From: Deltaproteobacteria bacterium
GTDB taxonomy: Bacteria > Desulfobacterota > Desulfarculia > Adiutricales > Adiutricaceae
Direction of reading: 5' to 3'
Length of the DNA stretch: 64,000 bases
Assembly (NCBI GenBank): GCA_031265205.1
Contig: JAISCZ010000130.1
Location: 82,252 to 146,251 of the forward strand
Shown here piece by piece: positions 51,963 through 61,464 of this stretch (position 1 is the stretch's first letter; the number at the start of each line of letters is the position of its first letter). Both the position numbers and the translations under genes were made by a program. The notes beneath the pieces are model-generated. The model made no database searches. It was not told the origin of the DNA and worked only from the letters and a program-made list of their open reading frames with translations.

Positions 51963-52958
51963 CTATTTAAAGCTCGCCCAATGCCCGCGGATATCGTCCT
52001 TTAAGCTGGCCGGCAGGGGGACGTACTGGAGGCCAATGGCGTCAGCGTCGCCCTTCTGGAAACACCAGTCAAAAAACTTGGTCACGTTGGCGATGGCGTC
52101 TTTGTTGTCCTTGCGGATCAGAATAAAGGTCGCCGCGGCGATGGGCCAGGAATTGTCCCCGGCGGCGTCCACCAGCCACAGGAAATAATCCTGGCTCTTG
52201 TCCCAGGTCACGTTATTGGCCGCGGCCGAAAAAGTCTCAATGGAAGGGGCGACGATCTTTTGGGCCTTGTTGACGAGGTTCGCCCAGGCGATTTTATTTT
52301 CATAGGCGTAGGCGAACTCCACGTAGCCGATACTGTTCTTGACTCTCCGCACGCTCCCAGCCACCCCGTCGTTGCCCTTGGAGCCCACGCCCACGGGCCA
52401 GTTGACCGATTTACCGGCCCCCACGCTATTTTTCCATTCGGAACTCATCAGGGAGAGGTAATTGGTGAAAATAGCCGAGGTGCCCGAACTGTCGCTGCGG
52501 TAGACCGGGTTAATGGGATCCGCGGGGAGCGTCAGGCCCTGGTTTAAGGCGAGGATGGCCGGGTCGTTCCAGGTTTTGATTTTTCCGAGAAAGATGTCGG
52601 CCAAAATCTCGCCGTTTAAGACGATCCCGCCCGCGGCCACGCCGTCGATATTAACGATGGCGACCACCCCGCCCAGAACGGCCGGGAATTGGATGAGGTT
52701 GGCGGTCGCGAGATCCGCGCTCGCGGTGGGATCGTCCGAGGCCCCGAAATCCACCGTGCCCTCGGTGACCTGCTTGACGCCGCCTCCCGAGCCGATGGAC
52801 TGGTAATTGACCTTCTCCCCGGTCTCTTTTTCGTAACTGTAGGCCCAAGACGAGTAAATGGGGTACGGAAAGGAGGCCCCGGCCCCGGTAATGTCCCGCG
52901 CCAGGGCGGGAGCGGCCAAAAGCGATGTCGTCAACAGGAAAGCGATAAGTCTCGACAT
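51963..52958 (-). CDS. pstS: Periplasmic phosphate-binding protein PstS
   Basis: A 331-residue periplasmic binding protein. A signal peptide of about 20 residues ends in APALA. ITGAGASFPYPIYSSWAYSY is the PstS start that forms the first phosphate contact, YQSIGSGGGVKQV and FGASDDPT the next, and YRSDSSGTSAIFTNYLS the last (Arg, Asp, Ser, Thr). It delivers phosphate to PstCA. Unlike the common order, it lies at the end of the cluster after phoR, 265 nt away and with its own Pho-box-like sequence. Confidence 0.95.
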   Translation of the reverse strand: MSRLIAFLLTTSLLAAPALARDITGAGASFPYPIYSSWAYSYEKETGEKVNYQSIGSGGGVKQVTEGTVDFGASDDPTASADLATANLIQFPAVLGGVVAIVNIDGVAAGGIVLNGEILADIFLGKIKTWNDPAILALNQGLTLPADPINPVYRSDSSGTSAIFTNYLSLMSSEWKNSVGAGKSVNWPVGVGSKGNDGVAGSVRRVKNSIGYVEFAYAYENKIAWANLVNKAQKIVAPSIETFSAAANNVTWDKSQDYFLWLVDAAGDNSWPIAAATFILIRKDNKDAIANVTKFFDWCFQKGDADAIGLQYVPLPASLKDDIRGHWASFK

Positions 52959-53062
52959 AAATAATTGTCCTCCAAAGGCGATAATCGTCGCGCGGGGAAC
53001 GAAGAGATTCCCCGGCGCGGGCGATAGGGCCGAGCGTAAGTTTAGGATCTTCTAGGGTCAGG

Positions 53063-53084
53063 AAACTTTAAAAAGACGTAAAAC
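53063..53084 (-). promoter_or_regulatory. Candidate Pho box for pstS
   Basis: On the minus strand TTTTACG-TCTT-TTTAAAG, two seven-base half-sites 4 nt apart, closely resembling the site upstream of pstC. It lies about 105 nt before the pstS start. Confidence 0.55.
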
Positions 53085-53223
53085 AATCGTGAAAGGCCGG
53101 CGCGCTTGAGGCGCGCGGACTCAAGGGCGCGAGCGCGGGCCTTGGGGTAAAGCTCCCCCTACCCCGCGCCTCTTTTTAAAGCGGGCGGGTCGCGAAAAAG
53201 GAAATCTCAAAAAGGAAAAAGGA

Positions 53224-54888
53224 TTAGGGTTGGGGCTTGGGGCGGCGCTCCATAAGCTTTACCGTAAAGACGTTGCCCCCGCGCTCGTTTTCCGTTAAGG
53301 TCACTTCCCCCTGGTAAATCAGGGCGATATGCTTGACGATGGAAAGGCCCAGACCGGTGCCGGAACGCTCGCGGGAGCGGGACTTGGAAATGGAATAGAA
53401 CCTTTCGAAAATCCGCTCCCTTTCCTCCGGGGGGATGGCCGGGCCCCAGTCGGAGACCGCGACGGTTACCACGCCGCCCTCCTTGGTTAAAGTCACGTCA
53501 ATTTCCGGGCCGGAGGAATATTTGACGGCGTTCCCGATAAGGTTCGACAAAACGCTTAAAAGGTGGGAAGCGCGCACGTGGGCCAGGCCCCCGTCGCGGC
53601 GAAAATTAATAGTCTTCTCGCCGCTGGCGACGGTCTCGCGGATCTCCCCGACGGCTTCGGCGAGATCAGTCTCGCTGCCCTCTTCCTCGTCCGAGCCGAC
53701 CTCGAGCTTATGGAGGAGCGTTAAGTCGTCGAGGATCAGCTCCAGGCGCCGACCGTTGCGGGAGATGGTCTCCAGAAACTTTTGCCGGGTCGCGTCCCCC
53801 ATCTCCGGCTCCTTGGCGACGACCTCCGCCGCGGTGAGGATAATCGCCAGCGGCGTCCTCAGCTCGTGGGAAATGTTCCCGATAAGATCGGACTTGTAGA
53901 GGCTGTATTTTTCCGCGTCGCTCATCTCCCGCAGAACGGCCAGAAAACCCGACTCCGTCTCCTTTTGGGAAATGAAGACGACCTTCCCTAGGATCTTGGT
54001 TTGGGCCGGCTCCTCGCCCCGGGAAAGTTTGAGGAGCCGCGCGATGAGTTCAGGGTCCTTCCCCAAAGAGATCCGCGCGGGCAAAGGCGCGCCCAAGATC
54101 CTTTCCGCGCTGAGGTTGGCGTAAAGGATCTCGTCGTTTTGGAAAAGCAAAACGCCGTCGCTGACGTTTTGGAGGATGAAACGCAGCCTCTCGTTCAAGA
54201 GCTCTTTTTCCAAGTTCGATTCCTTCAGATCCCGCGCGAAGGCGCCCAGGGAAAAGAGGGCCGAGTCCAAACTTTCGCAGCGGAAGCTCTGGACGCTCTC
54301 CTTTCCCTCCTTGGCGGCGCGGACGGCCTCCCCGAGTTCCCGGAAGGTTCGGCCGGTGGCCCTGAAGACCGCGAGGGCGATTAAGGCCACCACCCCCAGA
54401 AGGGCTAGGAGGGCGTAGAAGGTTTGCCCGAGGAGAGCTTGGGCTCGCCCCTCGTAGTAGTCCAAGGGATAGGCGACGCGCAAAACGGGCCCTTCCGGCG
54501 TCCGCGCGGCGTAATACATGGTCGTCTTCCCGGTGGTGACGCTTCTCCTCTCGCTGAAACTCGGCTCGCCCCAGAAGGCCCGCCGAATCTCCTCTCTCCC
54601 GCCGTGGGCTTCCATGGGAGGCTCGGCCTCGCTGTCCCACAGAACATCTCCCCCCTCCAGGACCACGGTGACCCTTAGGCCCGTCTCCCGCGCGATCTTC
54701 GCGAAGGCTTCAGCGGCCCCATCCTGGCGGTAGAGGAGGGAGGCCATATACCACTGGTTTTGGAGCAGGCTCTCAAACTGCGCGCGGGAAAGCTCGCGGT
54801 TCTTCTCCTGGATAACGGCCAAAACCGCCACCATGAGCGACGCCGCCGGCAGGAAGACGAGTAAAAAGAGTTTGCCTCGCGAGATCAC
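53224..54888 (-). CDS. phoR: Phosphate sensor histidine kinase PhoR
   Basis: A 554-residue kinase. Membrane helices at about 8-25 and 155-175 enclose a 125-residue periplasmic domain; a HAMP-like link and a PAS domain (ILQNVSDGVLLFQNDEILYA) follow. The HisKA box is IGNISHELRTPLAIIL with His341. The ATPase part shows LSNLIGNAVKYSSG (N box), SDWGPAIPPEERERIFERFY and GTGLGLSIVKHI. The periplasmic domain marks it as the long PhoR type. GTG start, 3 nt after the phoB stop. It phosphorylates PhoB under phosphate limitation and is held inactive through PstSCAB-PhoU. Confidence 0.92.
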   Translation of the reverse strand: MISRGKLFLLVFLPAASLMVAVLAVIQEKNRELSRAQFESLLQNQWYMASLLYRQDGAAEAFAKIARETGLRVTVVLEGGDVLWDSEAEPPMEAHGGREEIRRAFWGEPSFSERRSVTTGKTTMYYAARTPEGPVLRVAYPLDYYEGRAQALLGQTFYALLALLGVVALIALAVFRATGRTFRELGEAVRAAKEGKESVQSFRCESLDSALFSLGAFARDLKESNLEKELLNERLRFILQNVSDGVLLFQNDEILYANLSAERILGAPLPARISLGKDPELIARLLKLSRGEEPAQTKILGKVVFISQKETESGFLAVLREMSDAEKYSLYKSDLIGNISHELRTPLAIILTAAEVVAKEPEMGDATRQKFLETISRNGRRLELILDDLTLLHKLEVGSDEEEGSETDLAEAVGEIRETVASGEKTINFRRDGGLAHVRASHLLSVLSNLIGNAVKYSSGPEIDVTLTKEGGVVTVAVSDWGPAIPPEERERIFERFYSISKSRSRERSGTGLGLSIVKHIALIYQGEVTLTENERGGNVFTVKLMERRPKPQP

Positions 54889-54891
54889 GCT

Positions 54892-55563
54892 CTATTCTTT
54901 CGCGGCCCAGAGGTAGCCGATCTTGGGGAGGGTACGGATGCGCGACCCTTTGTCCCCGAGTTTTTTGCGCAAAGAGGCCACGTGGGCGTCCACGGTGCGG
55001 CTGATCAGATCGGCCTCGTAGCCCCAGATGACGTTTAAAAGCTGGTTGCGGGTGAAAACCTTTTCAGGCTTTTTCAGAAAGAGCGTCAAAAGATCGAACT
55101 CTTTCTGGGTGAGCTTTAAGACCTCGTTCCCGCGCATGGCGGCGTGGCTCTCCAAGTCCACGCTCACCCCGCCGCTGGAAAGATAGGGCGCCCCCTCCCG
55201 CTCCCCGGCGCGCCTTAGGGCCGCTTTGATTTTGGCCTCCAGGATCTTCACGCTGAAAGGCTTGACGAGATAGTCGTCCGCCCCGCGCTCCAGGCCCTTG
55301 ATGACGTCCTCTTCCCCGACGCGCGCGGAAATGATAATGACCGGGGTCATGAGGCGCTTCTGGCGGAAGATGTCCAGGAACTGGAGCCCCTGGAGCCCCG
55401 GGAGCATCAGGTCCAGCAAGACCAGGTCGGCGGCGGTCTCCTCCACGGCGATTAGGGCGTCGTTGGCGTTGTCCAGCGCCAACACCTGATAGCCCACCCG
55501 CCCGAGGCTGTATTCCAAAAGCTCCCGCAGCTCCCGCTCGTCCTCGATTATGAGTATCCTCAT
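54892..55563 (-). CDS. phoB: Phosphate regulon response regulator PhoB
   Basis: A 223-residue OmpR-type regulator. The receiver has the acidic pair in IIEDERELREL, phospho-acceptor Asp51 (LVLLDLMLPGLQG) and the Lys in YLVKPFS. The C-terminal winged helix ends VFTRNQLLNVIWGYEADLIS with RTVDAHVASLRKKLGDKGSR and IRTLPKIGYLW, the signature of PhoB-type DNA binding. Its probable targets here are the Pho boxes upstream of pstC and pstS. Confidence 0.94.
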   Translation of the reverse strand: MRILIIEDERELRELLEYSLGRVGYQVLALDNANDALIAVEETAADLVLLDLMLPGLQGLQFLDIFRQKRLMTPVIIISARVGEEDVIKGLERGADDYLVKPFSVKILEAKIKAALRRAGEREGAPYLSSGGVSVDLESHAAMRGNEVLKLTQKEFDLLTLFLKKPEKVFTRNQLLNVIWGYEADLISRTVDAHVASLRKKLGDKGSRIRTLPKIGYLWAAKE

Positions 55564-55575
55564 CCTCTCACCCGT

Positions 55576-56226
55576 TTATCCCAAATGCCGGGCCATGGTC
55601 CCGTCCTCCACGTAGGGGACCAGGGCCGCGATGTTCTTGGCGTGATCGGCCACCCTCTCGACTCTGCGGATGACGTTGATTAAATTTACCGCGTCCTCGG
55701 TCTTTTGGGAATCGCGGCTCATGATGGCCACCAGTTCCTTGTTGAGGGAACGCTGCAGCGCGCCGATTTCCCGGTCTTCGACGAGCAGGAGCCCGTGCCG
55801 GCGGGAGTCGAGGGCGAAGAAGGCCTCCCCGGCCCCGACGAGGGCCTTTAAGGCCCGCGCGGCCATGTTCTTAAAGTCGGGCGTCTCCGCGACCAAGGGC
55901 GCGAGATACCGTCCCCGCGCGGCCTTGGCGATGGCCGCGCTGTGGTCCCCGACCCTTTCCAAGTCCGAGGCGAGGCGGGTGACCGCGACGACGTAGCGCA
56001 ACTCCGAGGCCTTGGGGGCCTGGAGGGCCAAAAGGCCAAGGCAGGCGTTCTCCAGCTCAATTTCCAACTCGTCCACCCGATCGTCCCGCTCTTCCACCTC
56101 TTTCCAGAAGTCGCGGCCGGAAGGCTCCAAAGATTCCAAAGCGTCCCGAAACATCGCGACCGCCAGATCGCTCATCACCGCCGCCCGGACCTTGATCTCC
56201 TCAATTTTTTTCTTGACTAGGGGCAT
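55576..56226 (-). CDS. phoU: Phosphate signalling protein PhoU
   Basis: A 216-residue all-helical protein made of two repeated three-helix units. Metal-binding motifs of the E-xxx-D type are visible: VEERDDRVDELEIELEN in the first and LASDLERVGDHSAAIAK, then INVIRRVERVADHAKNIA, in the second. PhoU links the Pst transporter to PhoR and limits phosphate uptake. The gene lies 12 nt upstream of phoB. Confidence 0.92.
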   Translation of the reverse strand: MPLVKKKIEEIKVRAAVMSDLAVAMFRDALESLEPSGRDFWKEVEERDDRVDELEIELENACLGLLALQAPKASELRYVVAVTRLASDLERVGDHSAAIAKAARGRYLAPLVAETPDFKNMAARALKALVGAGEAFFALDSRRHGLLLVEDREIGALQRSLNKELVAIMSRDSQKTEDAVNLINVIRRVERVADHAKNIAALVPYVEDGTMARHLG

Positions 56227-56300
56227 TTTCCTCCAACCTTAAAACCATAGTGATTCTTTTAACGATTAACGATTCCGCGCGATAGCCTTGGCCTTTTTCC

Positions 56301-57053
56301 TCAGCCGAACCTTCCCAAAACGTATTCCTCGGTCATCTTCTTTTGGGGGCGGGTAAAGATAATTTCCGTTTCGTCGTATTCCACGAGGGACCCGAGATAC
56401 ATGAGGGCCGTGTAATCGGAGACGCGGGCGGCCTGCTGCATGTTATGGGTTACCGCGACGATCGTCACGTCTTTTTTGAGTTCCGTCATCAGATCCTCGA
56501 TCTTCTGGGAGCTGATGGGGTCCAGGGCGCTCGTGGACTCGTCGAAGAGGATGACCTCCGGGTCCACGGCGAGGGTCCGCGCGATGGAGAGCCGCTGCTG
56601 CTGCCCGCCCGAGAGGCCGCCCGCGTTTTCCTTGAGCCTGTCTTTGACCTCTTCCCAGAGGGCGGCCTGCCTTAAGGCCTTTTCCACTTTTTCCCGCAGA
56701 AAGCTGAGGTTCCGCTGGCCCTTGAGCCGGGGCCCGTAGGCGATATTGTCGAAAACGCTCATGGGAAAGGGGGTCGGCTTCTGGAAGACCATGCCCACGG
56801 AGCTCCGCAGGTTTATGAGGTCCTCGTTTTTCGAAAGGATATTCCGGCCCTGGAGGCGGATTTCCCCCGCGTAGCGGTTGCCTGGGTAAAGGTCGTGCAT
56901 GCGGTTGAAACACCTGAGCAAGGTCGTTTTGCCGCAGCCCGAGGGCCCGATGAGGGAAGTTATGGCGTTGCGGCGGATGTTGAGGGTGACGTCGGCCAAG
57001 GCTTTTTGGCTTCCGTAATAAAAATCCAGATTTTTAACCTCTAAGAGATCCAT
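56301..57053 (-). CDS. pstB: Phosphate ABC transporter ATPase PstB
   Basis: A 250-residue ABC ATPase. Walker A GPSGCGKT at 36-43, [18 protein letters not shown] (typical of PstB), signature [16 protein letters not shown], Walker [17 protein letters not shown] and the H-loop [15 protein letters not shown] are all present, as is EYVLGRFG at the C-terminus. It drives phosphate import by PstCA. Confidence 0.96.
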   Translation of the reverse strand: MDLLEVKNLDFYYGSQKALADVTLNIRRNAITSLIGPSGCGKTTLLRCFNRMHDLYPGNRYAGEIRLQGRNILSKNEDLINLRSSVGMVFQKPTPFPMSVFDNIAYGPRLKGQRNLSFLREKVEKALRQAALWEEVKDRLKENAGGLSGGQQQRLSIARTLAVDPEVILFDESTSALDPISSQKIEDLMTELKKDVTIVAVTHNMQQAARVSDYTALMYLGSLVEYDETEIIFTRPQKKMTEEYVLGRFG

Positions 57054-57064
57054 TGGCGCGAATT

Positions 57065-57910
57065 TCAGCCTTTCACCCGGTATTTAATGAGCGCGCGGCC
57101 CAGGATATTCAGGGCCAAAACCAGCGCCGTCACCACGAAAGCGGCGGCCCAGGCCATCCGGACCCAGTTCTCGTAGGGCGAGGCGGCGTACAGGTAGATA
57201 GTGACGGTCAGCGAGGGCGTCGGGCCGCTCAGGCTCAGCTTAAAAAAATTGGCGTTGAAGGAGGTAAAGAGGAGCGGCGCGGTCTCCCCCGCGACCCTGG
57301 CGACGGCCAAAAGGATCCCGGTAAAGATCCCCCCGGCCGCGGCCCGGTAGACCACGGTGACGATAACTTTGTGGTAGGAGGCGCCTAAGGCGAAGGCGGC
57401 TTCCCTCAGGTTCCAGGGCACCATGGCCATCATCTCTTCCGTGGTCCGGATAATGACCGGGAGGATGATGATGGCCAAGGCCGCGGCCCCGGCCCAGCCG
57501 TTGAAGCCTCCCCAGGGTTTGACCAGGATGGCGTAGACAAAAGTCCCGATGACGATGGAGGGGACGCTGATGGCCATGTCCGCTAAATTGGAGACGATCT
57601 TGGCGTACTTACGGTTTCGGCCGTATTCCGCCAAATAGGTGCCCGCGAGGATCCCCAAGGGGACTCCCAGCGCGGCCGCGGCCAAAGTCAAAAGACCCTG
57701 GCCCAGAAAGGCGCTCTTGAGGCCCCCGCCGCCCGCGAGGTGGGGCGGCGCGGGGTCCTGGGTAAAGAGGGCCCAGTTAATGGAGCGCGCGCCGTTTTTG
57801 AGAACGTCAAAGAGGATCGCGAAGAGGATCCCCAAGCCGATCAGCGCGCAGAGCGCGGAGAGCGAGAGGGCCGCGATATTTTGGAGTTTTCTTTTGCGCG
57901 CGTTCGTCAT
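57065..57910 (-). CDS. pstA: Phosphate ABC transporter permease PstA
   Basis: A 281-residue permease with six membrane helices. The cytoplasmic EAA loop reads [20 protein letters not shown], followed by [20 protein letters not shown], typical of PstA. The frame is open far upstream through pstC, but ATG 57910 gives the family length and overlaps the pstC stop by 4 nt (ATGA). Confidence 0.93.
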   Translation of the reverse strand: MTNARKRKLQNIAALSLSALCALIGLGILFAILFDVLKNGARSINWALFTQDPAPPHLAGGGGLKSAFLGQGLLTLAAAALGVPLGILAGTYLAEYGRNRKYAKIVSNLADMAISVPSIVIGTFVYAILVKPWGGFNGWAGAAALAIIILPVIIRTTEEMMAMVPWNLREAAFALGASYHKVIVTVVYRAAAGGIFTGILLAVARVAGETAPLLFTSFNANFFKLSLSGPTPSLTVTIYLYAASPYENWVRMAWAAAFVVTALVLALNILGRALIKYRVKG

Positions 57911-58824
57911 AATTCTTTTTTCAAAAGCTTTTTTCCCAGGTAGAGTGCCAAGAAGTTCGCCAAAAAGAGGGCCAGCGCCAGGGTAAAGAGCGAGGAGAGC
58001 TGGAGGCCCGCGGCCTCGTTGAATTCGTTGGCCAGAACCGAGGTAATGGTGGCGTATGGCGCGAAGAGGCTGTCTAAGGGGGCGTGGCGGTTGCCGATGA
58101 CGTAGGCGACGGCCATGGTCTCCCCCAGGGCCCTCCCCATGGCGATAATGGCCCCGCCGCCGATGGCCTGCCTTGAGTAGGGAATCTGCACCTGGCGGAT
58201 GGTCTCCCATTGGGTGGCCCCCAGCCCCCGAGCGGACTCCTTGAGGGTGGCGGGCACCTGGTTGAAGGCGTCCCGGGTCACGCTCGCGATAAAGGGCGTG
58301 ATCATCACGGCGAGGACCAGAGAGGCGGTAAAAACGTTGACTCCCCCCGCGAGCTTGGATTGGAAAAAAAAGCCGATTAACGGGAGGAGCCCCAGGGTTT
58401 TCCCGATGAGGGGCTGGACGCTCGCTTCCAGGAAGGGCGCGAAGACAAAAAGGCCCCACATTCCGTAAATGACGCTGGGAATGGCGGCCAAGAGCTCCAC
58501 GGCGGTTCCGAAGGCGCCCCGTAGGCGATGGGGACACAGTTCCGTCAGAAAAATAGCCGTCCCCACGGCCACTGGCGCGGCGAAGAGGAGAGCCAGAAAA
58601 GTCGTGAGCGCCGTCCCCGTCAGCGGCCTTAAGGCCCCGAAACTCTCTTGGGCGTAATTCCAATCGGCCGTAAAGAGGAATTTAAAGATCCCGAAATGGC
58701 GCAGCGCCGGAAGCGATTCCCAAAGAAGGCAGACGAAGATCCCGGCGATAATGGCCAAAACGCTTAAGGAGGCCAGAAAGGTGAGGGACTTGAATCCGAG
58801 ATTTAAATAACGCGCTTTGCTCAT
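57907..58824 (-). CDS. pstC: Phosphate ABC transporter permease PstC
   Basis: A 305-residue permease with six to seven membrane helices. The EAA loop is LKESARGLGATQWETIRQVQ, followed by AIGGGAIIAMGRALGETMAV, diagnostic for PstC; AIPSVIYGMWGLFVFAP is also conserved. First gene of the minus-strand cluster pstC-pstA-pstB-phoU-phoB-phoR. A Pho-box-like site lies 37-63 nt upstream. Confidence 0.94.
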   Translation of the reverse strand: MSKARYLNLGFKSLTFLASLSVLAIIAGIFVCLLWESLPALRHFGIFKFLFTADWNYAQESFGALRPLTGTALTTFLALLFAAPVAVGTAIFLTELCPHRLRGAFGTAVELLAAIPSVIYGMWGLFVFAPFLEASVQPLIGKTLGLLPLIGFFFQSKLAGGVNVFTASLVLAVMITPFIASVTRDAFNQVPATLKESARGLGATQWETIRQVQIPYSRQAIGGGAIIAMGRALGETMAVAYVIGNRHAPLDSLFAPYATITSVLANEFNEAAGLQLSSLFTLALALFLANFLALYLGKKLLKKEL

Positions 58825-58860
58825 GGCCCAGAGTTTAGGCCGGCCCTGTCAATTAATTTC

Positions 58861-58887
58861 CCTAAAAATGTCAAAGAAACGTAAAAT
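58861..58887 (-). promoter_or_regulatory. Candidate Pho box for the pstC operon
   Basis: On the minus strand TTTACGT-TTCT-TTGACAT followed by TTTTAGG, two seven-base half-sites with a 4-nt T-rich spacer, as in PhoB sites. The TTTTACGT word is shared with the pstS upstream region. Confidence 0.6.
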
Positions 58888-59447
58888 CTCGCGCTTCCCC
58901 GCGCGCGCCCTTCGAGCCTTGGCGCCTTTCCCCCTTTCCGGGCGCGCGTTTTTAACTGACGCGTCCGCCCGCGCAAAGGACTGACCGCGAGGCTGGAGAC
59001 GCTTTGGGGCCGGACGCCCAGGCGCTATGGAGTCCTAATGGGACTCAAAATATCTGGGAGGGCTGGAGGCCCTGGAGAGCCAAAGCGTTTGTGGCGGAGA
59101 GCTTCCAGTCCGCGCGGAGGTTTGGTCCGGCTTAACAAGCTTTCACCCCATGAGCGGACACAAAACAAGAAGCGCGTTCTCGCGTCCCTAAACGCCGCGC
59201 CTGGCCTCCTGGACTCCGCCAAAACCCGGCCCTTCTCTAGCGGCGCGTCCTCGGCTAAGATGTCCCTTGAGCGGGGAGCGCCGCGCCCGGAGTCCGCCGA
59301 GTCGCGACGGTCGCCTGGACGGCGACCGCCTCCAGGGCTGATGTTTTGTGGCGCCGACCAGGAAGGGGCCGGCCTTCTTCATGCCCCTCCGCGACCATAA
59401 GCGCTCTTCAGGCCCCGCCCGGACGCGAAAAGGCCCGCCAGGATCCC
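58888..59447. other. Spacer with a dispersed hairpin element
   Basis: No gene was recognised. 59040-59076 holds a GGGACT...GAGGGCTGGAGGCCCTGGAG segment that recurs at 61201-61236 and folds back on AGGGCT/AGGCCCT. Confidence 0.5.
59040..59076. repeat. Dispersed 37-bp element, copy 1
   Basis: Matches 61201-61236 at most positions, with the same hairpin core AGGGCTGnAGGCCCT. Noncoding. Confidence 0.6.
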
Positions 59448-59479
59448 TTAAATGGGCCGGGCGGGCCCTTTCCGTTTTC

Positions 59480-60088
59480 GAGCGGGAGAAAGGGAGGGGC
59501 GGGAGGCGTCATGGAGAGCTTGATGGAATATTATCGGAGTCAATGGAATCAACGCTTTCCGCGCGCGCGAATTCATCAGAAGGCGGAGAAGCGGCGGAAC
59601 TGCGGAACTCGTCTCCTTGCTTTTTTTACGGTAGTTAACTATTGAAATTAAAGTTCCGAACAAAACAGCGGTCGCCTGAAGCGTAAGGCCAATAATGTCG
59701 GAAACATTCGAAAAATTCGCCTTGTTTCCGATCCCGATGAAAACAGTAGCGGCAAAAGCTATGACAGCGCGTCCGACACAATTCCAGAACAAATTCCGAT
59801 TAGCGTTTTCGAGACCGTTCAACTTCCCGTTTTTAGAATTCAAATCCTTATTTTCATAAGAAAGACTTTGAATCCGCTAGGAAAGCTTTTTGGTCCGCTC
59901 CTTAATTCCGCGATAGTCTGATTTTGGACCGCGATGATTTGGCGTAGACTGAGCGTGTATTTGCGTTCAGTTGGAATTGATTTCTCATACTTCCAAGCGC
60001 CGACAAGATATTCCTTGACTTCAGTATCCGGAAGCGGTTCTTCGACAGGTAGTTTTTCCGGAAGACTAAACTTATCGCTATCATTCAT
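59480..60088 (-). pseudogene. Broken membrane protein beside the Panacea gene (possible PanT-like partner)
   Basis: Two minus-strand frames belong together. 60088-59840 gives a soluble start (MNDSDKFSLPEKLPVEEPLP, then YTLSLRQIIAVQNQTIAEL). The second frame gives RIQSLSYENKDLNSKNGKLN, a coiled coil, and two membrane helices (CVGRAVIAFAATVFIGIG; IIGLTLQATAVLFGTLISI). Between them are one frameshift near 59905 and one in-frame TAG near 59880. The ATG overlaps the Panacea gene by 8 nt. In Panacea-type toxin-antitoxin pairs, partners are diverse and some are membrane-active, so a toxin role is plausible. The true 3' end is uncertain. Confidence 0.6.
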
Positions 60089-60659
60089 GTAAATTGTCTT
60101 TTGCGAGGAATGATTTGAAATATGATTTTATTAGTTCCACGGGTATCGCCAGATCGTAATAATCCCCATACCGTTCGTATTCCGAAGCCACCAGGCGGTT
60201 TGCCACCGAATTCGCCACCTTGTCCCATGGCGAGCCTTTCGCGCGCGTCGTGGCGACAAGATCCCAGGCGCTCCGCTTGGAATAGGCGTTCCAAACCGAC
60301 CGCGTTAAATCCTTAGGCGTCGTCTTCGCGAAACGCCATCTCCGGCGCGCCCAGCGCCTCATATTCAGCGCCACGAAGAACGTAACCCTCGATCAGGTCT
60401 GTTATGTTTTCGTTTTTCGGGCGAGAGTTGAGCGCTCGATACGCGGATCTTACGACCGGCCCGTATTTCCACGCCTCGATGGGTCTTCAAACAGCGGGAT
60501 GTTGAAATAGGCCAGGCGCCATCCCTGATTGAAGTAAAGCGTCTTCTGGATCTTCAGATGGGTAAGTTCGCTCGGATAGGTCCGGTTCATCCCGATGAAC
60601 CAGTTAGCCACGGCGATCGCGGAATTGAAGATCGGCTCGGGCCTAGCGTTGTCCGTCAT
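60081..60659 (-). pseudogene. Panacea-domain (DUF4065, SocA-like) antitoxin with two frameshifts
   Basis: The N-terminus is intact: AIAVANWFIGMNRTYPSELT, then HLKIQKTLYFNQGWRLAYF, the Panacea signature. At about 60484 one base is missing; the conserved continuation IEAWKYGPVVRSAYRALNS and NITDLIEGYVLRGA is found in the next frame to about 60320, where the first frame resumes with TRSVWNAYSKRSAWDLVATT and SPWDKVA. Thus two indels of opposite sign spoil the middle. Panacea domains serve as antitoxins for many unrelated toxins. The gene precedes and overlaps the damaged membrane-protein gene, so the whole module has decayed, or the frameshifts are assembly errors. Confidence 0.8.
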
Positions 60660-61200
60660 GGCGCGCCTCCTGGGCGTAAGGGCGGAAAAGATTGCCCGCG
60701 AGAGCGGGACACAAGCTCAATTTACATGATTGATGAAAGCGCAAAAACCCTTCACCGAAGTAGCCAGACGGACAATGATACCATATATGATATATTAACC
60801 TAATTAATAGTCTTTATTTGGCATTAAGAGATGACCGCTTGTCAGTTCCGGGACTTTTTGCGCTCTCATCATGATTGCGCTTCGCCGCTTCCACTCTTTT
60901 TTCAAGTTCTAGAGCCATCAATCCTATAACACGCGACATCTGGAGGTTGTCGCCTCATGAAGCTGGCGGATTAAGGGAGGAACGCTCTGGCGCTTTGGCG
61001 ATCGAGGCGGAGGCAACCCAACCGGGCGAGGATGGAGGGGCGGTCTTCCAAGTCCGGGGACGGCGGGCGGGCTAACGAGAAAGCCACGCGCTAGTCTCTT
61101 CTCCAGCGGTCGAGATCCTTCCTCGGCGTCCGCTCAGGGGAGTGACGGGGAGACTGGTAGCGCGTTCGCGCTGGACAACCGAAACCCCGCTGGCCCGGGT

Positions 61201-61236
61201 GGGACTGAAAGGCGCGGAGGGCTGAAGGCCCTGGAG
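61201..61236. repeat. Dispersed 37-bp element, copy 2
   Basis: Relative of 59040-59076, directly followed by an inverted copy of GTGAACGGATACC at 61238-61250. Confidence 0.6.
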
Positions 61237-61427
61237 TGGTATCCGTTCACTGAGAAAGTGGCCCACCCTCACGCCCCGACCAGCCAGCCCAAGCCATCAG
61301 GACAAACCTCGCCTTTCGAGCCGGCCAAGGCTTGCCCCTGAACGGATAAGGCGTTTTTAGCGCTCGGAAGAAGCTTCTCCCTCCGCCAGTCCCTCGGTTG
61401 GCCCCGCCGTCGTCCGTCGCGGGGCGA

Positions 61428-61464
61428 CGCGCTCTGGACGCCCGCCGCGGGCGTCCAGAACGCG
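61428..61464. repeat. Strong palindrome without T-tract
   Basis: Arms TCTGGACGCCCGC and GCGGGCGTCCAGA are separated by one base, and CGCG/CGCG extends the stem past one mismatch. It could form a cruciform or RNA hairpin; no terminator T-run is present. Confidence 0.75.

Noticed and set aside
57065..58663. 532-codon reading of pstA fused to upstream sequence
   Set aside because: The extra N-terminal half is Arg/Gly-rich, lies antiphase within pstC, and has no membrane pattern. ATG 57910 gives normal PstA.
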